A stretch of DNA of 64,000 nt. Source: Streptomyces piniterrae. Its GTDB lineage: Bacteria; Actinomycetota; Actinomycetes; Streptomycetales; Streptomycetaceae. A program made the position numbers and the translations under genes. The stretch is from NCBI RefSeq assembly GCF_005048155.1, contig NZ_SUMB01000007.1:62001-126000 (forward strand), in the 5' to 3' direction. Under the pieces are notes generated by a model. It saw only the letters and a list, made by a program, of their open reading frames with translations. It was not told the DNA's origin and searched no databases. This document shows positions 50,323 through 59,349 of the stretch, piece after piece (positions within the stretch are counted from its first letter, which is position 1; every line of letters starts with the position of its first letter).

Positions 50323-51782
50323 CCGCGCAGCAGCCGCGGGACTTCCAGGACCTCGCCGGCCGGCACGTCACGGTCGCCGGCCTCGGCGTGAGCGGCGTGC
50401 CCGCCGCCCGCGCCCTGGCCGGCCTCGGCGCCCATGTCACCGTCGTCAACAGCACCGACGGTGAGCGCGAACGCGCGCAGGCCGCCGAGCTGGAGCCGCT
50501 GGGTGTCAGCGTCCGCCTCGGCGACGGTGACACCCTTCCCGAGGGCACCGAGCTGATCGTCACCAGTCCTGGTTGGAAGCCGACCAGCCCGCTCTTCGCC
50601 GCCGCCGAGAAGGCCGGCGTCGAGGTGTGGGGCGACGTCGAGCTGGCCTGGCGGCTGCGCGGCCCCGGCTCCGCGCCCTGGCTGGCGGTCACCGGCACCA
50701 ACGGCAAGACCACCACCGTCCAGATGCTGGCCTCGATCCTGAAGGCGGCCGGTCTGCGCACCGCCGCCGTCGGCAACATCGGCGTCCCGCTCGTCGACGT
50801 GGTGCTCGGCGAAGGGCGCGCGGAGGGCGAGTCGTACGACGTCCTCGCGGTGGAGCTGTCCAGCTACCAGCTGCACTGGGCGCCCTCGGTACGCGCGCAC
50901 TCCGCGGCCGTCCTCAACCTGGCGCCCGACCACCTGGACTGGCACGGCTCCATGGCGGAGTACGCCGCCGCCAAGGGCCGGATCTACGAGGGCAACACCG
51001 TCGCCTGTGTCTACAACGTCGCCGATCCGCTGACCGAGGACCTGGTCAGGGCGGCCGACGTCGACGAGGGCTGCCGCGCCATCGGCTTCACCCTCGGCAC
51101 CCCGGGGCCCTCCCAGCTCGGTGTCGTCGAGGGCATCCTCGTCGACCGCGCCTTCGTCGAGAACCGGCAGCAGCAGGCCCAGGAACTCGCCGAGGTCTCG
51201 GACGTCGCGCCCCAGTCGGGAAAAGCAGCGCCGCACAACATCGCCAACGCCCTCGCGGCGGCCGCGCTGGCCCGCGCCTTCGGCGTCCCGGCCGCCGCGG
51301 TACGCGACGGTCTGCGGGCCTTCCACCCGGACGCGCACCGCATCCAGCACATCGCGGACGTCGGCGGCATCAGCTACATCGACGACTCCAAGGCCACCAA
51401 CACACACGCCGCTGAGGCGTCGTTGGCGGCGTACGAGCACATCGTGTGGATCGCCGGCGGGCTGGCCAAGGGCGCGACCTTCGACGACCTGGTGCGGACG
51501 TCGGCCGCGCGGCTGCGCGGGGTGGTGCTGATCGGTGCCGACCGGGCGCTGATTCGCGAAGCCCTGGCGCGACACGCCCCCGATGTCCCGGTCGTCGACC
51601 TCGACCGGACCGACACTGGGGCGATGTCCGAGGCGGTCCGCCAGGCGACCCGTCTGGCCGAGCCCGGTGACACGGTCCTGCTGGCCCCGGCCTGTGCCTC
51701 CATGGACATGTTCGTCAACTACAACAAGCGGGGCGACGCCTTCGCCGACGCGGTCGGTGAGCTGACCGCAGAGGATCACTAG
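50319..51782 (+). CDS. murD: UDP-MurNAc-L-Ala:D-Glu ligase
   Basis: Adds D-glutamate to UDP-MurNAc-L-Ala. It has 487 residues. The N-terminal nucleotide-binding part starts VTVAGLGVSGVPAAR, the ATP loop is VTGTNGKTTTVQML (about 125-138), and ELSSYQLHWAP and NLAPDHLDWHGSMAEYAAAK are conserved. The C-terminal domain carries YIDDSKATNTHAAEASL and the KRGDAF closing segment. GTG overlaps the mraY stop by 4 bases. Confidence 0.95.
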   Translation: MTAQQPRDFQDLAGRHVTVAGLGVSGVPAARALAGLGAHVTVVNSTDGERERAQAAELEPLGVSVRLGDGDTLPEGTELIVTSPGWKPTSPLFAAAEKAGVEVWGDVELAWRLRGPGSAPWLAVTGTNGKTTTVQMLASILKAAGLRTAAVGNIGVPLVDVVLGEGRAEGESYDVLAVELSSYQLHWAPSVRAHSAAVLNLAPDHLDWHGSMAEYAAAKGRIYEGNTVACVYNVADPLTEDLVRAADVDEGCRAIGFTLGTPGPSQLGVVEGILVDRAFVENRQQQAQELAEVSDVAPQSGKAAPHNIANALAAAALARAFGVPAAAVRDGLRAFHPDAHRIQHIADVGGISYIDDSKATNTHAAEASLAAYEHIVWIAGGLAKGATFDDLVRTSAARLRGVVLIGADRALIREALARHAPDVPVVDLDRTDTGAMSEAVRQATRLAEPGDTVLLAPACASMDMFVNYNKRGDAFADAVGELTAEDH

Positions 51783-51838
51783 CCAGTCCCCGCAGCCGTC
51801 GGGCACCCGCGGCCAGCGCACCTGTGGAGGGGACGAGG

Positions 51839-53236
51839 ATGACCGTCCGACCAGCGAAGTCAGGGTGGGTGGGCGGGAGCCGGTCGGTCGGTGGTCGGTC
51901 CGCACCGGCGCGCCCGGGACGCCGGATCCCCTCGGTGCGTACGCCGCGCGGCCGGCGCCCCCCGGGCGCCCCGCGCGGCCCCCGGCGCCTCTACACCCGG
52001 GCGAAACGCGCCTGGGACCGGCCGCTGACCGCCTACTACCTCATCCTCGGCGGCAGTCTGCTGATCACCGTCCTGGGGCTGGTGATGGTCTACTCGGCCT
52101 CCCAGATCAAGGCTCTCCAGTCCGGCCTCGCCCCGACGTACTTCTTCCGCAAGCAACTGCTCGCGGCCGTCCTCGGCGGCGTACTGCTGCTGGTCGCCTC
52201 CCGGACGTCCGTCAGGCTGCACCGCGCACTGGCCTATCCGCTGCTCGCCGGGTCGGTGTTCCTGATGTGCCTGGTGCAGATCCCGGGCATAGGGGTCGCG
52301 GTCAACGGCAACCAGAACTGGATCAATCTCGGCGGCCCTTTCCAGATGCAACCGAGCGAGTTCGGCAAACTCGCACTGGTCCTGTGGGGCGCCGACCTCC
52401 TGGCCCGCAAACAGGACAAGAAACTGCTGGTGCAGTGGAAGCATCTGCTGGTGCCGCTGGTCCCGGCCGCCTTCCTGCTGCTCGCGTTGATCATGCTCGG
52501 CGGCGACATGGGCACCGCGATCATCCTGACCGCGATCGTCTTCGGACTGCTGTGGCTGGCCGGCGCCCCCACCAGGCTTTTCGTGGGCGTCCTCGGCGGC
52601 GCCGCGGCGCTCGGGGCGCTGCTGATCACCACCAGTGCCAACCGGATGTCCCGGCTCGCCTGCATCGGCGCCACCGACCCGGGCCCCGGCGATCAGTGCT
52701 GGCAGGCCGTGCACGGCATCTACGCCCTCGCGTCCGGCGGATTCTTCGGTTCCGGGCTCGGCGCGAGTATGGAAAAATGGGGAGAACTCCCCGAACCGCA
52801 CACCGACTTCATCTTCGCCATCACCGGGGAGGAACTGGGTCTGGCGGGGACGCTGTCGGTGCTCGCACTCTTCGCGGCTCTAGGCTATGCGGGTATCCGC
52901 GTGGCCGGGCGCACGGAGGACCCCTTCGTACGGTACGCCGCGGGAGGCGTGACCACCTGGATCACGGCCCAGGCCGTGATCAACATCGGTGCGGTGCTCG
53001 GCCTGTTGCCGATCGCCGGTGTCCCGCTCCCGCTGTTCTCCTACGGAGGCTCCGCCCTGCTGCCGACGATGTTCGCCATCGGGCTGCTGATCGCCTTCGC
53101 GCGTGACGAACCCGCTGCACGGGCGGCGTTGGCCGCGCTGGCTACGCGGAGGCCGGTTTTCGGCAGAAAGCCGGCCGGGGTGAGATGGAAGACGATGAGA
53201 CGGCGCGTCAAGAAGCGACCGTCCGGAGAGCGGTGA
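51839..53236 (+). CDS. ftsW: Cell division protein FtsW (SEDS glycosyltransferase)
   Basis: Polymerises lipid II at the septum with FtsI. About 465 residues and ten membrane helices, after a basic, Gly/Arg/Pro-rich cytoplasmic N terminus of about 55. SEDS signatures are NGNQNWINLG, the catalytic Asp region in GGDMGTAIIL, EPHTDFIFAITGEELG and PLPLFSYGGSALL. ATG 51839 has GGAGGGG 6 bases upstream; GTG 51824 would add five residues. The C terminus is basic (RRRVKKRPSGER). Confidence 0.94.
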   Translation: MTVRPAKSGWVGGSRSVGGRSAPARPGRRIPSVRTPRGRRPPGAPRGPRRLYTRAKRAWDRPLTAYYLILGGSLLITVLGLVMVYSASQIKALQSGLAPTYFFRKQLLAAVLGGVLLLVASRTSVRLHRALAYPLLAGSVFLMCLVQIPGIGVAVNGNQNWINLGGPFQMQPSEFGKLALVLWGADLLARKQDKKLLVQWKHLLVPLVPAAFLLLALIMLGGDMGTAIILTAIVFGLLWLAGAPTRLFVGVLGGAAALGALLITTSANRMSRLACIGATDPGPGDQCWQAVHGIYALASGGFFGSGLGASMEKWGELPEPHTDFIFAITGEELGLAGTLSVLALFAALGYAGIRVAGRTEDPFVRYAAGGVTTWITAQAVINIGAVLGLLPIAGVPLPLFSYGGSALLPTMFAIGLLIAFARDEPAARAALAALATRRPVFGRKPAGVRWKTMRRRVKKRPSGER

Positions 53237-53242
53237 ATTTCG

Positions 53243-54331
53243 GTGCATGTCGTACTCGCCGGTGGGGGGACCGCCGGCCACATCGAGCCCGCGCTCGCCC
53301 TCGCGGACGCCCTGCGGAGGCAGGACCCGACCGTGGGGATCACGGCACTCGGCACGGAGCGCGGCCTGGAGACCCGGCTCGTCCCGGAGCGGGGCTATGA
53401 GCTCGGCCTGATCCCGGCCGTACCGCTGCCGCGCAAGCCGACCCCCGAACTGATCACCGTCCCCGGACGGCTGCGCGGCACGATCAAGGCCGCCGAGCAG
53501 ATCCTGGAGCGCACCAAGGCGGACTGCGTCGTCGGCTTCGGCGGCTATGTGGCGCTGCCCGGCTATCTGGCCGCCAAGCGCCTCGGTGTGCCGATCATCG
53601 TCCACGAGGCCAACGCCCGCCCCGGCCTGGCCAACAAGATCGGCTCCCGGTACGCCAAGTTCGTCGCCGTGAGCACCCCGGACAGCAAGCTCCGCGGTGC
53701 CCGCTACGTCGGCATCCCGCTGCGCCGCACCATCGCCACCCTGGACCGCGCGGCGGTCCGCCCCGAGGCGCGCGCCGCCTTCGGTCTCGACCCCAACCTG
53801 CCGACGCTGCTGGTGTCCGGCGGTTCGCAGGGCGCCCGCCGGCTGAACGAGGTCATCCAGGCCACCGTGCCGGCGCTGCAGCGCTCCGGTATCCAGGTGC
53901 TGCACGCGGTCGGCCCGAAGAACGAACTGCCGCACGTGGACAACATGCCCGGGATGCCGCCGTATGTCCCGGTACCGTACGTGGACCGGATGGATCTCGC
54001 GTACGCCGCGGCCGACATGATGCTCTGCCGCGCGGGCGCGATGACCGTCGCCGAACTGTCCGCCGTCGGGCTCCCGGCCGCCTTCGTCCCGCTGCCCATC
54101 GGCAACGGCGAACAGCGGCTCAACGCCCAGCCGCTGGTCAACGCCGGCGGCGGCCTGCTGGTCGATGACGCCCAGCTGACCTCGGAGTGGGTGCAGAGCA
54201 CGGTGCTCCCGGTCCTGGCCGATCCGCACCGGCTGTACGAGATGTCCCGCGCGGCCTCCGAGTTCGGCCGCCGGGACGCCGACGAGCTGCTGGTCGGCAT
54301 GGTGTACGAGGCGATCGCCCAGAACCGGTAG
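53243..54331 (+). CDS. murG: Lipid II synthase MurG
   Basis: Transfers GlcNAc to lipid I on the inner membrane face. It has 362 residues, GT-B fold. Gly-rich loop 1 is VLAGGGTAGHIEPALALA (about 4-21), loop 2 VGFGGYVALPG, loop 3 LLVSGGSQGARRLNE, and the donor-site GAMTVAELSAVGLPAAFVPLPIGNGEQRLNA. GTG 53243 is 6 bases after the ftsW stop; GGAGAG is 12 bases upstream within ftsW. Confidence 0.95.
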   Translation: MHVVLAGGGTAGHIEPALALADALRRQDPTVGITALGTERGLETRLVPERGYELGLIPAVPLPRKPTPELITVPGRLRGTIKAAEQILERTKADCVVGFGGYVALPGYLAAKRLGVPIIVHEANARPGLANKIGSRYAKFVAVSTPDSKLRGARYVGIPLRRTIATLDRAAVRPEARAAFGLDPNLPTLLVSGGSQGARRLNEVIQATVPALQRSGIQVLHAVGPKNELPHVDNMPGMPPYVPVPYVDRMDLAYAAADMMLCRAGAMTVAELSAVGLPAAFVPLPIGNGEQRLNAQPLVNAGGGLLVDDAQLTSEWVQSTVLPVLADPHRLYEMSRAASEFGRRDADELLVGMVYEAIAQNR

Positions 54332-54354
54332 CGGACGAGAGAGAGCAGGGGAGC

Positions 54355-55167
54355 GTGGCCGGACCGACGACCGCGGGGGAAAAGAGGAAGTCGCCGGCCG
54401 GCCCGCCCGCTTCGCCGGCGTCCCGTGCGCGGCGGTTCCCCCGGCTCCGCTTTTCCTTCCGTACGCCGCGCCGTCGCGGCATGATCATCACATTGGTCAT
54501 CGCGCTGCTGGCCGGGGCGTTGGGAGTCTGGGCCCTGTACGGCTCGGACTGGCTGCGGGTGACACACGTCAGGGCCGAGGGCACCAGGGTCCTGACACCG
54601 GCCGAGGTCATCGCCGCGGCCGACGCTCCGGTCAACACACCGCTGGTCTCGGTGGATACCGACGCGATGGCCCGCCGGCTCAGGGCGCGCCTGCCGCGCA
54701 TCAAATCCGTTGATGTGGTGCGTTCCTGGCCGCACACCATCGATCTGAAAGTGACCGAAAGGACACCGGAACTCCTGATGCGATCGGGCGGAAAGTTCAT
54801 CGAAGTGGACGTCGAAGGCGTCCGTTTCGCCACCGTCGCCACCGCCCCCAAAGGCATTCCGCTTCTGGAAATGACCGCATCGGACTCCCCGAGCCTGCAC
54901 CGGTTCGGGACCGACCGGTTGCGGCGTGCCGCGGCCGGCGTCACCGCGCAGCTGCCCCAGGCCGTACACCAGGCCGTACGCAAGATCCGCGTTCGTTCGT
55001 ACGACTCGCTCACCCTCGAACTGACGGGGGGCCGTACGGTCCTGTGGGGCAGCGGGGAGCGGGGTGCGGAGAAGGCGAAGGTGCTTGTCGCGCTGCTGAA
55101 AGCGGCAGGTGACGCGCGCCACTTCGATGTCTCCGTGCCCAGCGCCCCTGCGGCGTCGGGGAGTTGA
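54355..55167 (+). CDS. ftsQ: Cell division protein FtsQ
   Basis: A bitopic membrane protein of the FtsQLB complex, about 270 residues. A Pro/Ala/basic cytoplasmic N terminus of about 40 is followed by one helix (IITLVIALLAGALGVWALY), a POTRA domain (LRVTHVRAEGTRVLTPAEVIAAA), and the FtsQ domain with RSWPHTIDLKVTERTP. GTG 54355 follows AGGGGAG. It is the last gene before ftsZ, which has its own promoter region. Confidence 0.93.
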   Translation: MAGPTTAGEKRKSPAGPPASPASRARRFPRLRFSFRTPRRRGMIITLVIALLAGALGVWALYGSDWLRVTHVRAEGTRVLTPAEVIAAADAPVNTPLVSVDTDAMARRLRARLPRIKSVDVVRSWPHTIDLKVTERTPELLMRSGGKFIEVDVEGVRFATVATAPKGIPLLEMTASDSPSLHRFGTDRLRRAAAGVTAQLPQAVHQAVRKIRVRSYDSLTLELTGGRTVLWGSGERGAEKAKVLVALLKAAGDARHFDVSVPSAPAASGS

Positions 55168-55452
55168 CGTCCGTAGCCGCAGGCCAGCACCCTGGATGGC
55201 TACGACTATGGGTGATCACATAGGGTGAAAAGAAAAACGGGAGGTTCGGCGTGTTCGTTGAACGCGCGCGCCTTGTCGACTTAGTGTCTCGTTCCAAAGG
55301 GACTATGGAACCAAGGAACACAGGCACAGGTAACCCTAAAGTTGAACGTTAGGGTTCGGGTCGGCGATACGGAACCGTCCCAATCGGCATCAGTCGGCGC
55401 CCACACGGAATGTGAGGCGACGACACGTAACTCGAGGCGAGAGGCCTTCGAC
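55168..55452 (+). promoter_or_regulatory. ftsZ promoter region with a palindrome
   Basis: Streptomyces ftsZ is known to have several promoters, one strongly induced in sporulating hyphae. Here TTGAAC (55258-55263), an 18-base spacer and TAGTGT (55282-55287) form one candidate. A second is TTGAAC at 55342-55347, 18 bases, and GATACG. AACCCTAA (55332-55339) and TTAGGGTT (55349-55356) form perfect arms around that second TTGAAC. GACAC, the core recognised by WhiA, is near 55421. The assignments are inference. Confidence 0.6.
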
Positions 55453-56685
55453 GTGGCAGCACCGCAGAACTACCTCGCAGTCATCAAGGTCGTCGGCATC
55501 GGCGGCGGTGGCGTGAACGCCATCAACCGGATGATCGAGGTCGGGCTCAAGGGCGTCGAGTTCATCGCGATCAATACCGATGCGCAGGCGCTGCTGATGA
55601 GCGACGCCGACGTCAAGCTCGACGTCGGCCGCGAAATGACGCGCGGACTCGGCGCGGGCGCAAACCCGGACGTGGGCCGCAAGGCGGCCGAGGACCACCG
55701 CGAGGAGATCGAGGAGGTCCTCAAGGGGGCCGACATGGTCTTCGTGACCGCGGGCGAGGGCGGCGGCACCGGCACCGGCGGCGCACCCGTCGTCGCCAAC
55801 ATCGCCCGCTCGCTGGGCGCCCTGACGATCGGTGTGGTCACCCGGCCGTTCACCTTCGAGGGCCGCCGCCGCGCCAACCAGGCCGAGGACGGCATCGCCC
55901 AGCTGCGCGAAGAGGTCGACACCCTCATCGTGATCCCCAATGACCGGCTGCTGTCCATCTCGGACCGCCAGGTGAGCGTGCTCGACGCGTTCAAATCCGC
56001 GGACCAGGTGCTGCTGTCGGGTGTCCAGGGCATCACCGACCTGATCACCACCCCGGGCCTGATCAACCTCGACTTCGCCGACGTCAAGTCCGTGATGTCG
56101 GAGGCCGGCTCCGCCCTGATGGGCATCGGCTCGGCGCGCGGCGACGACCGCGCGGTGGCCGCGGCGGAGATGGCGATCTCCTCGCCGCTCCTGGAGGCGT
56201 CCATCGACGGCGCCCGTGGCGTGCTGCTCTCCATCTCCGGCGGCTCCGACCTCGGTCTCTTCGAGATCAACGAGGCCGCCCAGCTGGTCAGCGAGGCCGC
56301 GCACCCGGAAGCCAACATCATCTTCGGCGCGGTCATCGACGACGCGCTGGGTGACGAGGTCCGGGTGACCGTGATCGCCGCGGGTTTTGACGGAGGGCAG
56401 CCGCCGGCCCGCAGGGAATCGGCGGCGAGCGGGCTGACCTCCGCGAAGCGCGAGGAGCCGGCAGCGGCCCCGAGCCGTCCGGCCGCCCCGGCCGAGCCGC
56501 GGTCGTCGTCCTTCGGCGGTCTCGGCGCGGTCCCGGTACGCGACGAGGAGCCGGCCCCGGCCGACACCCCGTCGCTGGGTGAGGTGCCGGCGCCGCCGGC
56601 GAGCGCCCCGCAGGTTCCCCCGGCCCGTCCGTCGTACGCGGACAGCGCGGCCGAGGAGCTGGACGTCCCCGACTTCCTGAAGTGA
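55453..56685 (+). CDS. ftsZ: Cell division protein FtsZ
   Basis: The tubulin-like GTPase that forms the Z ring and sporulation ladders. It has 410 residues. The tubulin signature GEGGGTGTGGAP is at about 102-113, the synergy loop NLDFADVKSVM near 205, and the C-terminal peptide DVPDFLK binds SepF. The linker (about 315-400) is Pro/Ala/Glu-rich and disordered. GTG 55453 (VAAPQNYLAVIKV) matches the S. coelicolor start. It overlaps no gene; ylmD follows 13 bases later. Confidence 0.97.
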   Translation: MAAPQNYLAVIKVVGIGGGGVNAINRMIEVGLKGVEFIAINTDAQALLMSDADVKLDVGREMTRGLGAGANPDVGRKAAEDHREEIEEVLKGADMVFVTAGEGGGTGTGGAPVVANIARSLGALTIGVVTRPFTFEGRRRANQAEDGIAQLREEVDTLIVIPNDRLLSISDRQVSVLDAFKSADQVLLSGVQGITDLITTPGLINLDFADVKSVMSEAGSALMGIGSARGDDRAVAAAEMAISSPLLEASIDGARGVLLSISGGSDLGLFEINEAAQLVSEAAHPEANIIFGAVIDDALGDEVRVTVIAAGFDGGQPPARRESAASGLTSAKREEPAAAPSRPAAPAEPRSSSFGGLGAVPVRDEEPAPADTPSLGEVPAPPASAPQVPPARPSYADSAAEELDVPDFLK

Positions 56686-56698
56686 CCGAAGCACCCAC

Positions 56699-57442
56699 GT
56701 GATAGGGCACCAGCACCACGAGAGCGGCGCGCACTTCGCCTTCACCGACAGGTGGGGCGGGGTGAGCGCCGCTCCGTATGACCAGCTCAATCTGGGCGGC
56801 GCGGTCGGCGACGACCCGCAATCGGTCCGTACCAACCGCGAACTCGCGGCCAAGGCACTCGGCCTCGATCCGGCCGCGGTGGTCTGGATGAACCAGGTCC
56901 ACGGCCGGGATGTGGCGGTGGTCGAAGGACCGTGGCAGGCCGCGGCCGGGGAGATTCCCTGTGTGGACGCGGTGGTGACCGCCCGCCGGGGCCTCGCGCT
57001 CGCCGTCCTGACCGCGGACTGCACTCCGGTTCTGCTCGCGGACCCGGTCGCCGGGGTCGCGGGGGCCGCGCACGCCGGCCGTCCCGGCCTGGTCGCCGGG
57101 GTCGTCCCGGCGGCCGTCGAGGCGATGGCCGCACTCGGCGCCGAACCGTCCCGGATCATCGCGTACACCGGCCCCGCGGTCTGCGGACGCTGCTACGAAG
57201 TGCCCGAGGCGATGCGTTCCGAGGTCGCCGCGGTGGTCCCGGAGGCCAGGTCGACGACCACCTGGGGCACGCCGGCGGTGGATGTCACCGCGGGCGTACG
57301 GGCCCAACTCGCCGCAGCCGGCGTGCCGTTGAGTGAGGATTCCCACATCTGCACGCTGGAGTCGGCGGACCACTTCTCCTACCGGCGCGACCGCACGACG
57401 GGGCGGCTCGCGAGCTACGTATGGCTGGACGGCTGGCTGTGA
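56699..57442 (+). CDS. ylmD: YlmD/YfiH family purine nucleoside phosphorylase-like protein
   Basis: A 247-residue member of the YfiH/PgeF (LACC1-like) family, members of which act as purine nucleoside phosphorylase or adenosine deaminase. The metal-site motifs are NQVHGRDV (His, about 64-71), TADCTPVLLAD (Cys, about 103-113) and AHAGRPGL (His, about 122-129). It lies between ftsZ and ylmE, as in Gram-positive dcw clusters, but its link to division is unclear. GTG 56699 is 13 bases after ftsZ. Confidence 0.88.
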   Translation: MIGHQHHESGAHFAFTDRWGGVSAAPYDQLNLGGAVGDDPQSVRTNRELAAKALGLDPAAVVWMNQVHGRDVAVVEGPWQAAAGEIPCVDAVVTARRGLALAVLTADCTPVLLADPVAGVAGAAHAGRPGLVAGVVPAAVEAMAALGAEPSRIIAYTGPAVCGRCYEVPEAMRSEVAAVVPEARSTTTWGTPAVDVTAGVRAQLAAAGVPLSEDSHICTLESADHFSYRRDRTTGRLASYVWLDGWL

Positions 57443-58197
57443 CGGACGACCGCAGGACGCAACTCGCCGACAACCTGGCGCGGGTGGAGGAACGTATCTC
57501 CGACGCCTGCGCCAAGGCCGGCCGGGCGCGTGACGAGGTGACCCTGATCGTGGTCACCAAGACCTACCCCGCGAGCGATGTCCGGCTGCTCGCGGAACTG
57601 GGAGTGCGCCATGTCGCGGAGAACCGCGATCAGGATGCGGCACCCAAGGCCGCCGAATGTGCTGATCTGCCCCTTACTTGGCACTTCGTCGGCCAGTTGC
57701 AGACCAACAAGGTGCGGTCTGTGGCCGGTTACGCCGGAATTGTTCAGTCGGTCGACCGGGCCAAACTGGTCACCGCGCTCTCCCGTGAGGCGGTTCGCAC
57801 GGGACGCGAGCTGGGCTGCCTGATCCAGGTGGCACTCGACGCCGAAGCGGAGGCCGGGGGGAACGCCGGGAACACCGCGCGGGTCGCCGCGCGGGCCGAC
57901 CGCGGAGGGGTGGCACCGGACGGTGTCCCGGCGCTCGGCGAGGCGATCGCGGCCGCCCAAGGTCTGCGGCTGGACGGTGTGATGACCGTCGCGCCGCTGT
58001 CCGGTCCCTATGCCGGACGCCAACTCGCCGCTTTCGAGCGGCTCATGGAAATCTCATCCGACCTGCGCGCGAACCATCCTGCTGCCAACATGGTGTCAGC
58101 AGGTATGAGCGCGGATCTCGAGGACGCCGTTGCGGCCGGGGCGACACATGTACGCGTCGGCACTGCGGTACTCGGAGTCCGACCACGGCTCGGGTAA
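57439..58197 (+). CDS. ylmE: YggS-family PLP-binding protein
   Basis: A PLP-carrier protein of about 252 residues; YggS proteins control cellular pyridoxal phosphate. The PLP lysine is in IVVTKTYP (about residue 38), with NRDQDAAPKAAE, WHFVGQLQTNK and SAGMSADLEDAVAAGATHVRVG in the usual places. GTG 57439 overlaps the ylmD stop by 4 bases; ATG 57421 would lengthen it by six residues. It precedes sepF by 123 bases. Confidence 0.92.
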   Translation: MTDDRRTQLADNLARVEERISDACAKAGRARDEVTLIVVTKTYPASDVRLLAELGVRHVAENRDQDAAPKAAECADLPLTWHFVGQLQTNKVRSVAGYAGIVQSVDRAKLVTALSREAVRTGRELGCLIQVALDAEAEAGGNAGNTARVAARADRGGVAPDGVPALGEAIAAAQGLRLDGVMTVAPLSGPYAGRQLAAFERLMEISSDLRANHPAANMVSAGMSADLEDAVAAGATHVRVGTAVLGVRPRLG

Positions 58198-58320
58198 CGT
58201 CGCGAAGCAAGTCGGACCACAGCACAAAATATGGTCATTCCCGCAAAAAGCGGGCAGACCGCGTGGATCCAAGGCGCCCGGTGACGGAGCCGATCCACCA
58301 CAGAGCGGAGGACGCAGAGA

Positions 58321-58941
58321 ATGGCCGGCGCGATGCGCAAGATGGCGGTCTACCTCGGCCTCGTGGAGGACGATGGGTACGACGGCCGGGGGTTCGACCC
58401 CGACGACGAGTTCGAGCCCGAGCTTGACCCGGAGCCCGATCGTGGACGGCGACAGCAGCACCAAGTACCGGCCGAAACACGCCCGGAACGGGAGGAACCC
58501 GTCCGAGTGGTGACGCCCCCGGCGCAGCGCGAAGCCGCTCCTCTCGCCGCGGAAAGCGGACGACCCGCGCGAATCGCCCCAGTGGCATCCATCACACCTG
58601 ACCGCCCGAATTTGGAGAAGAACGCACCGGTGATCATGCCCAAAGTTGTGTCCGAGCGGGAGCCCTACCGCATCACCACACTGCACCCCCGGACCTACAA
58701 CGAAGCCCGTACCATCGGGGAACACTTCCGTGAGGGCACTCCGGTGATCATGAATCTCACAGAGATGGATGACACAGATGCGAAGCGACTTGTCGACTTT
58801 GCGGCCGGTTTGGTGTTTGGTCTTCACGGCAGCATCGAGCGGGTGACGCAGAAGGTGTTCCTGTTGTCGCCTGCTAACGTCGATGTCACGGCGGAGGACA
58901 AAGCCCGTATCGCAGAGGGTGGGTTCTTCAACCAGAGCTGA
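58321..58941 (+). CDS. sepF: Cell division protein SepF
   Basis: Membrane-binding partner of FtsZ, 206 residues. An N-terminal amphipathic helix (MAGAMRKMAVYLGLVEDD) should anchor it to the membrane, followed by an acidic Pro-rich linker and the SepF fold (about 110-205; LHPRTYNEARTIGEHFREG, TPVIMNLTEM). ATG 58321 has GGAGG 8 or so bases upstream. The 123-base gap before it is AT-richer with a small CCCGC-AAAAA-GCGGG hairpin, so a separate promoter is likely. Confidence 0.95.
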   Translation: MAGAMRKMAVYLGLVEDDGYDGRGFDPDDEFEPELDPEPDRGRRQQHQVPAETRPEREEPVRVVTPPAQREAAPLAAESGRPARIAPVASITPDRPNLEKNAPVIMPKVVSEREPYRITTLHPRTYNEARTIGEHFREGTPVIMNLTEMDDTDAKRLVDFAAGLVFGLHGSIERVTQKVFLLSPANVDVTAEDKARIAEGGFFNQS

Positions 58942-59006
58942 GACGCAACACCGGGCACACCAAGGCCGAGAGGCCGGCAGGGATCAAGGGGAGAGGGACG
59001 CGCGAG

Positions 59007-59300
59007 ATGAGTGTCTTTGGTCAGGTGATCTACATCGCGCTGTACTGCTTCCTGATCGTGCTGATCTTCCGGCTGGTGATGGACTATGTGTTCCAGTTCG
59101 CCCGCTCATGGCAACCCGGCAAGGCGATGGTGGTCGTTCTGGAGGCCACCTACACTGTGACCGATCCGCCACTCAAGCTTCTGCGGCGGGTCATTCCGCC
59201 GCTGCGTCTCGGGGGCGTGGCGCTCGACCTGTCCTTCTTCGTATTGATGATCATCGTGTACATCCTGATCACCGTCGTGAGGTCGGTGTTGTTGGTGTGA
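59007..59300 (+). CDS. ylmG: YggT-family membrane protein YlmG
   Basis: A small membrane protein of 97 residues with two helices (about 5-30 and 68-96) and the YggT core segment near residues 48-63 reading YTVTDPPLKLLRRVIP. Its function is not settled; it is usually encoded beside sepF. ATG 59007 has GGGAGAGGG upstream. The divIVA start follows 49 bases after its stop. Confidence 0.9.
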   Translation: MSVFGQVIYIALYCFLIVLIFRLVMDYVFQFARSWQPGKAMVVVLEATYTVTDPPLKLLRRVIPPLRLGGVALDLSFFVLMIIVYILITVVRSVLLV

Positions 59301-59349
59301 ACGATACGGTCTTGCCGATTGCCGACGACTACGTTGAGGTGAAGTAGAG

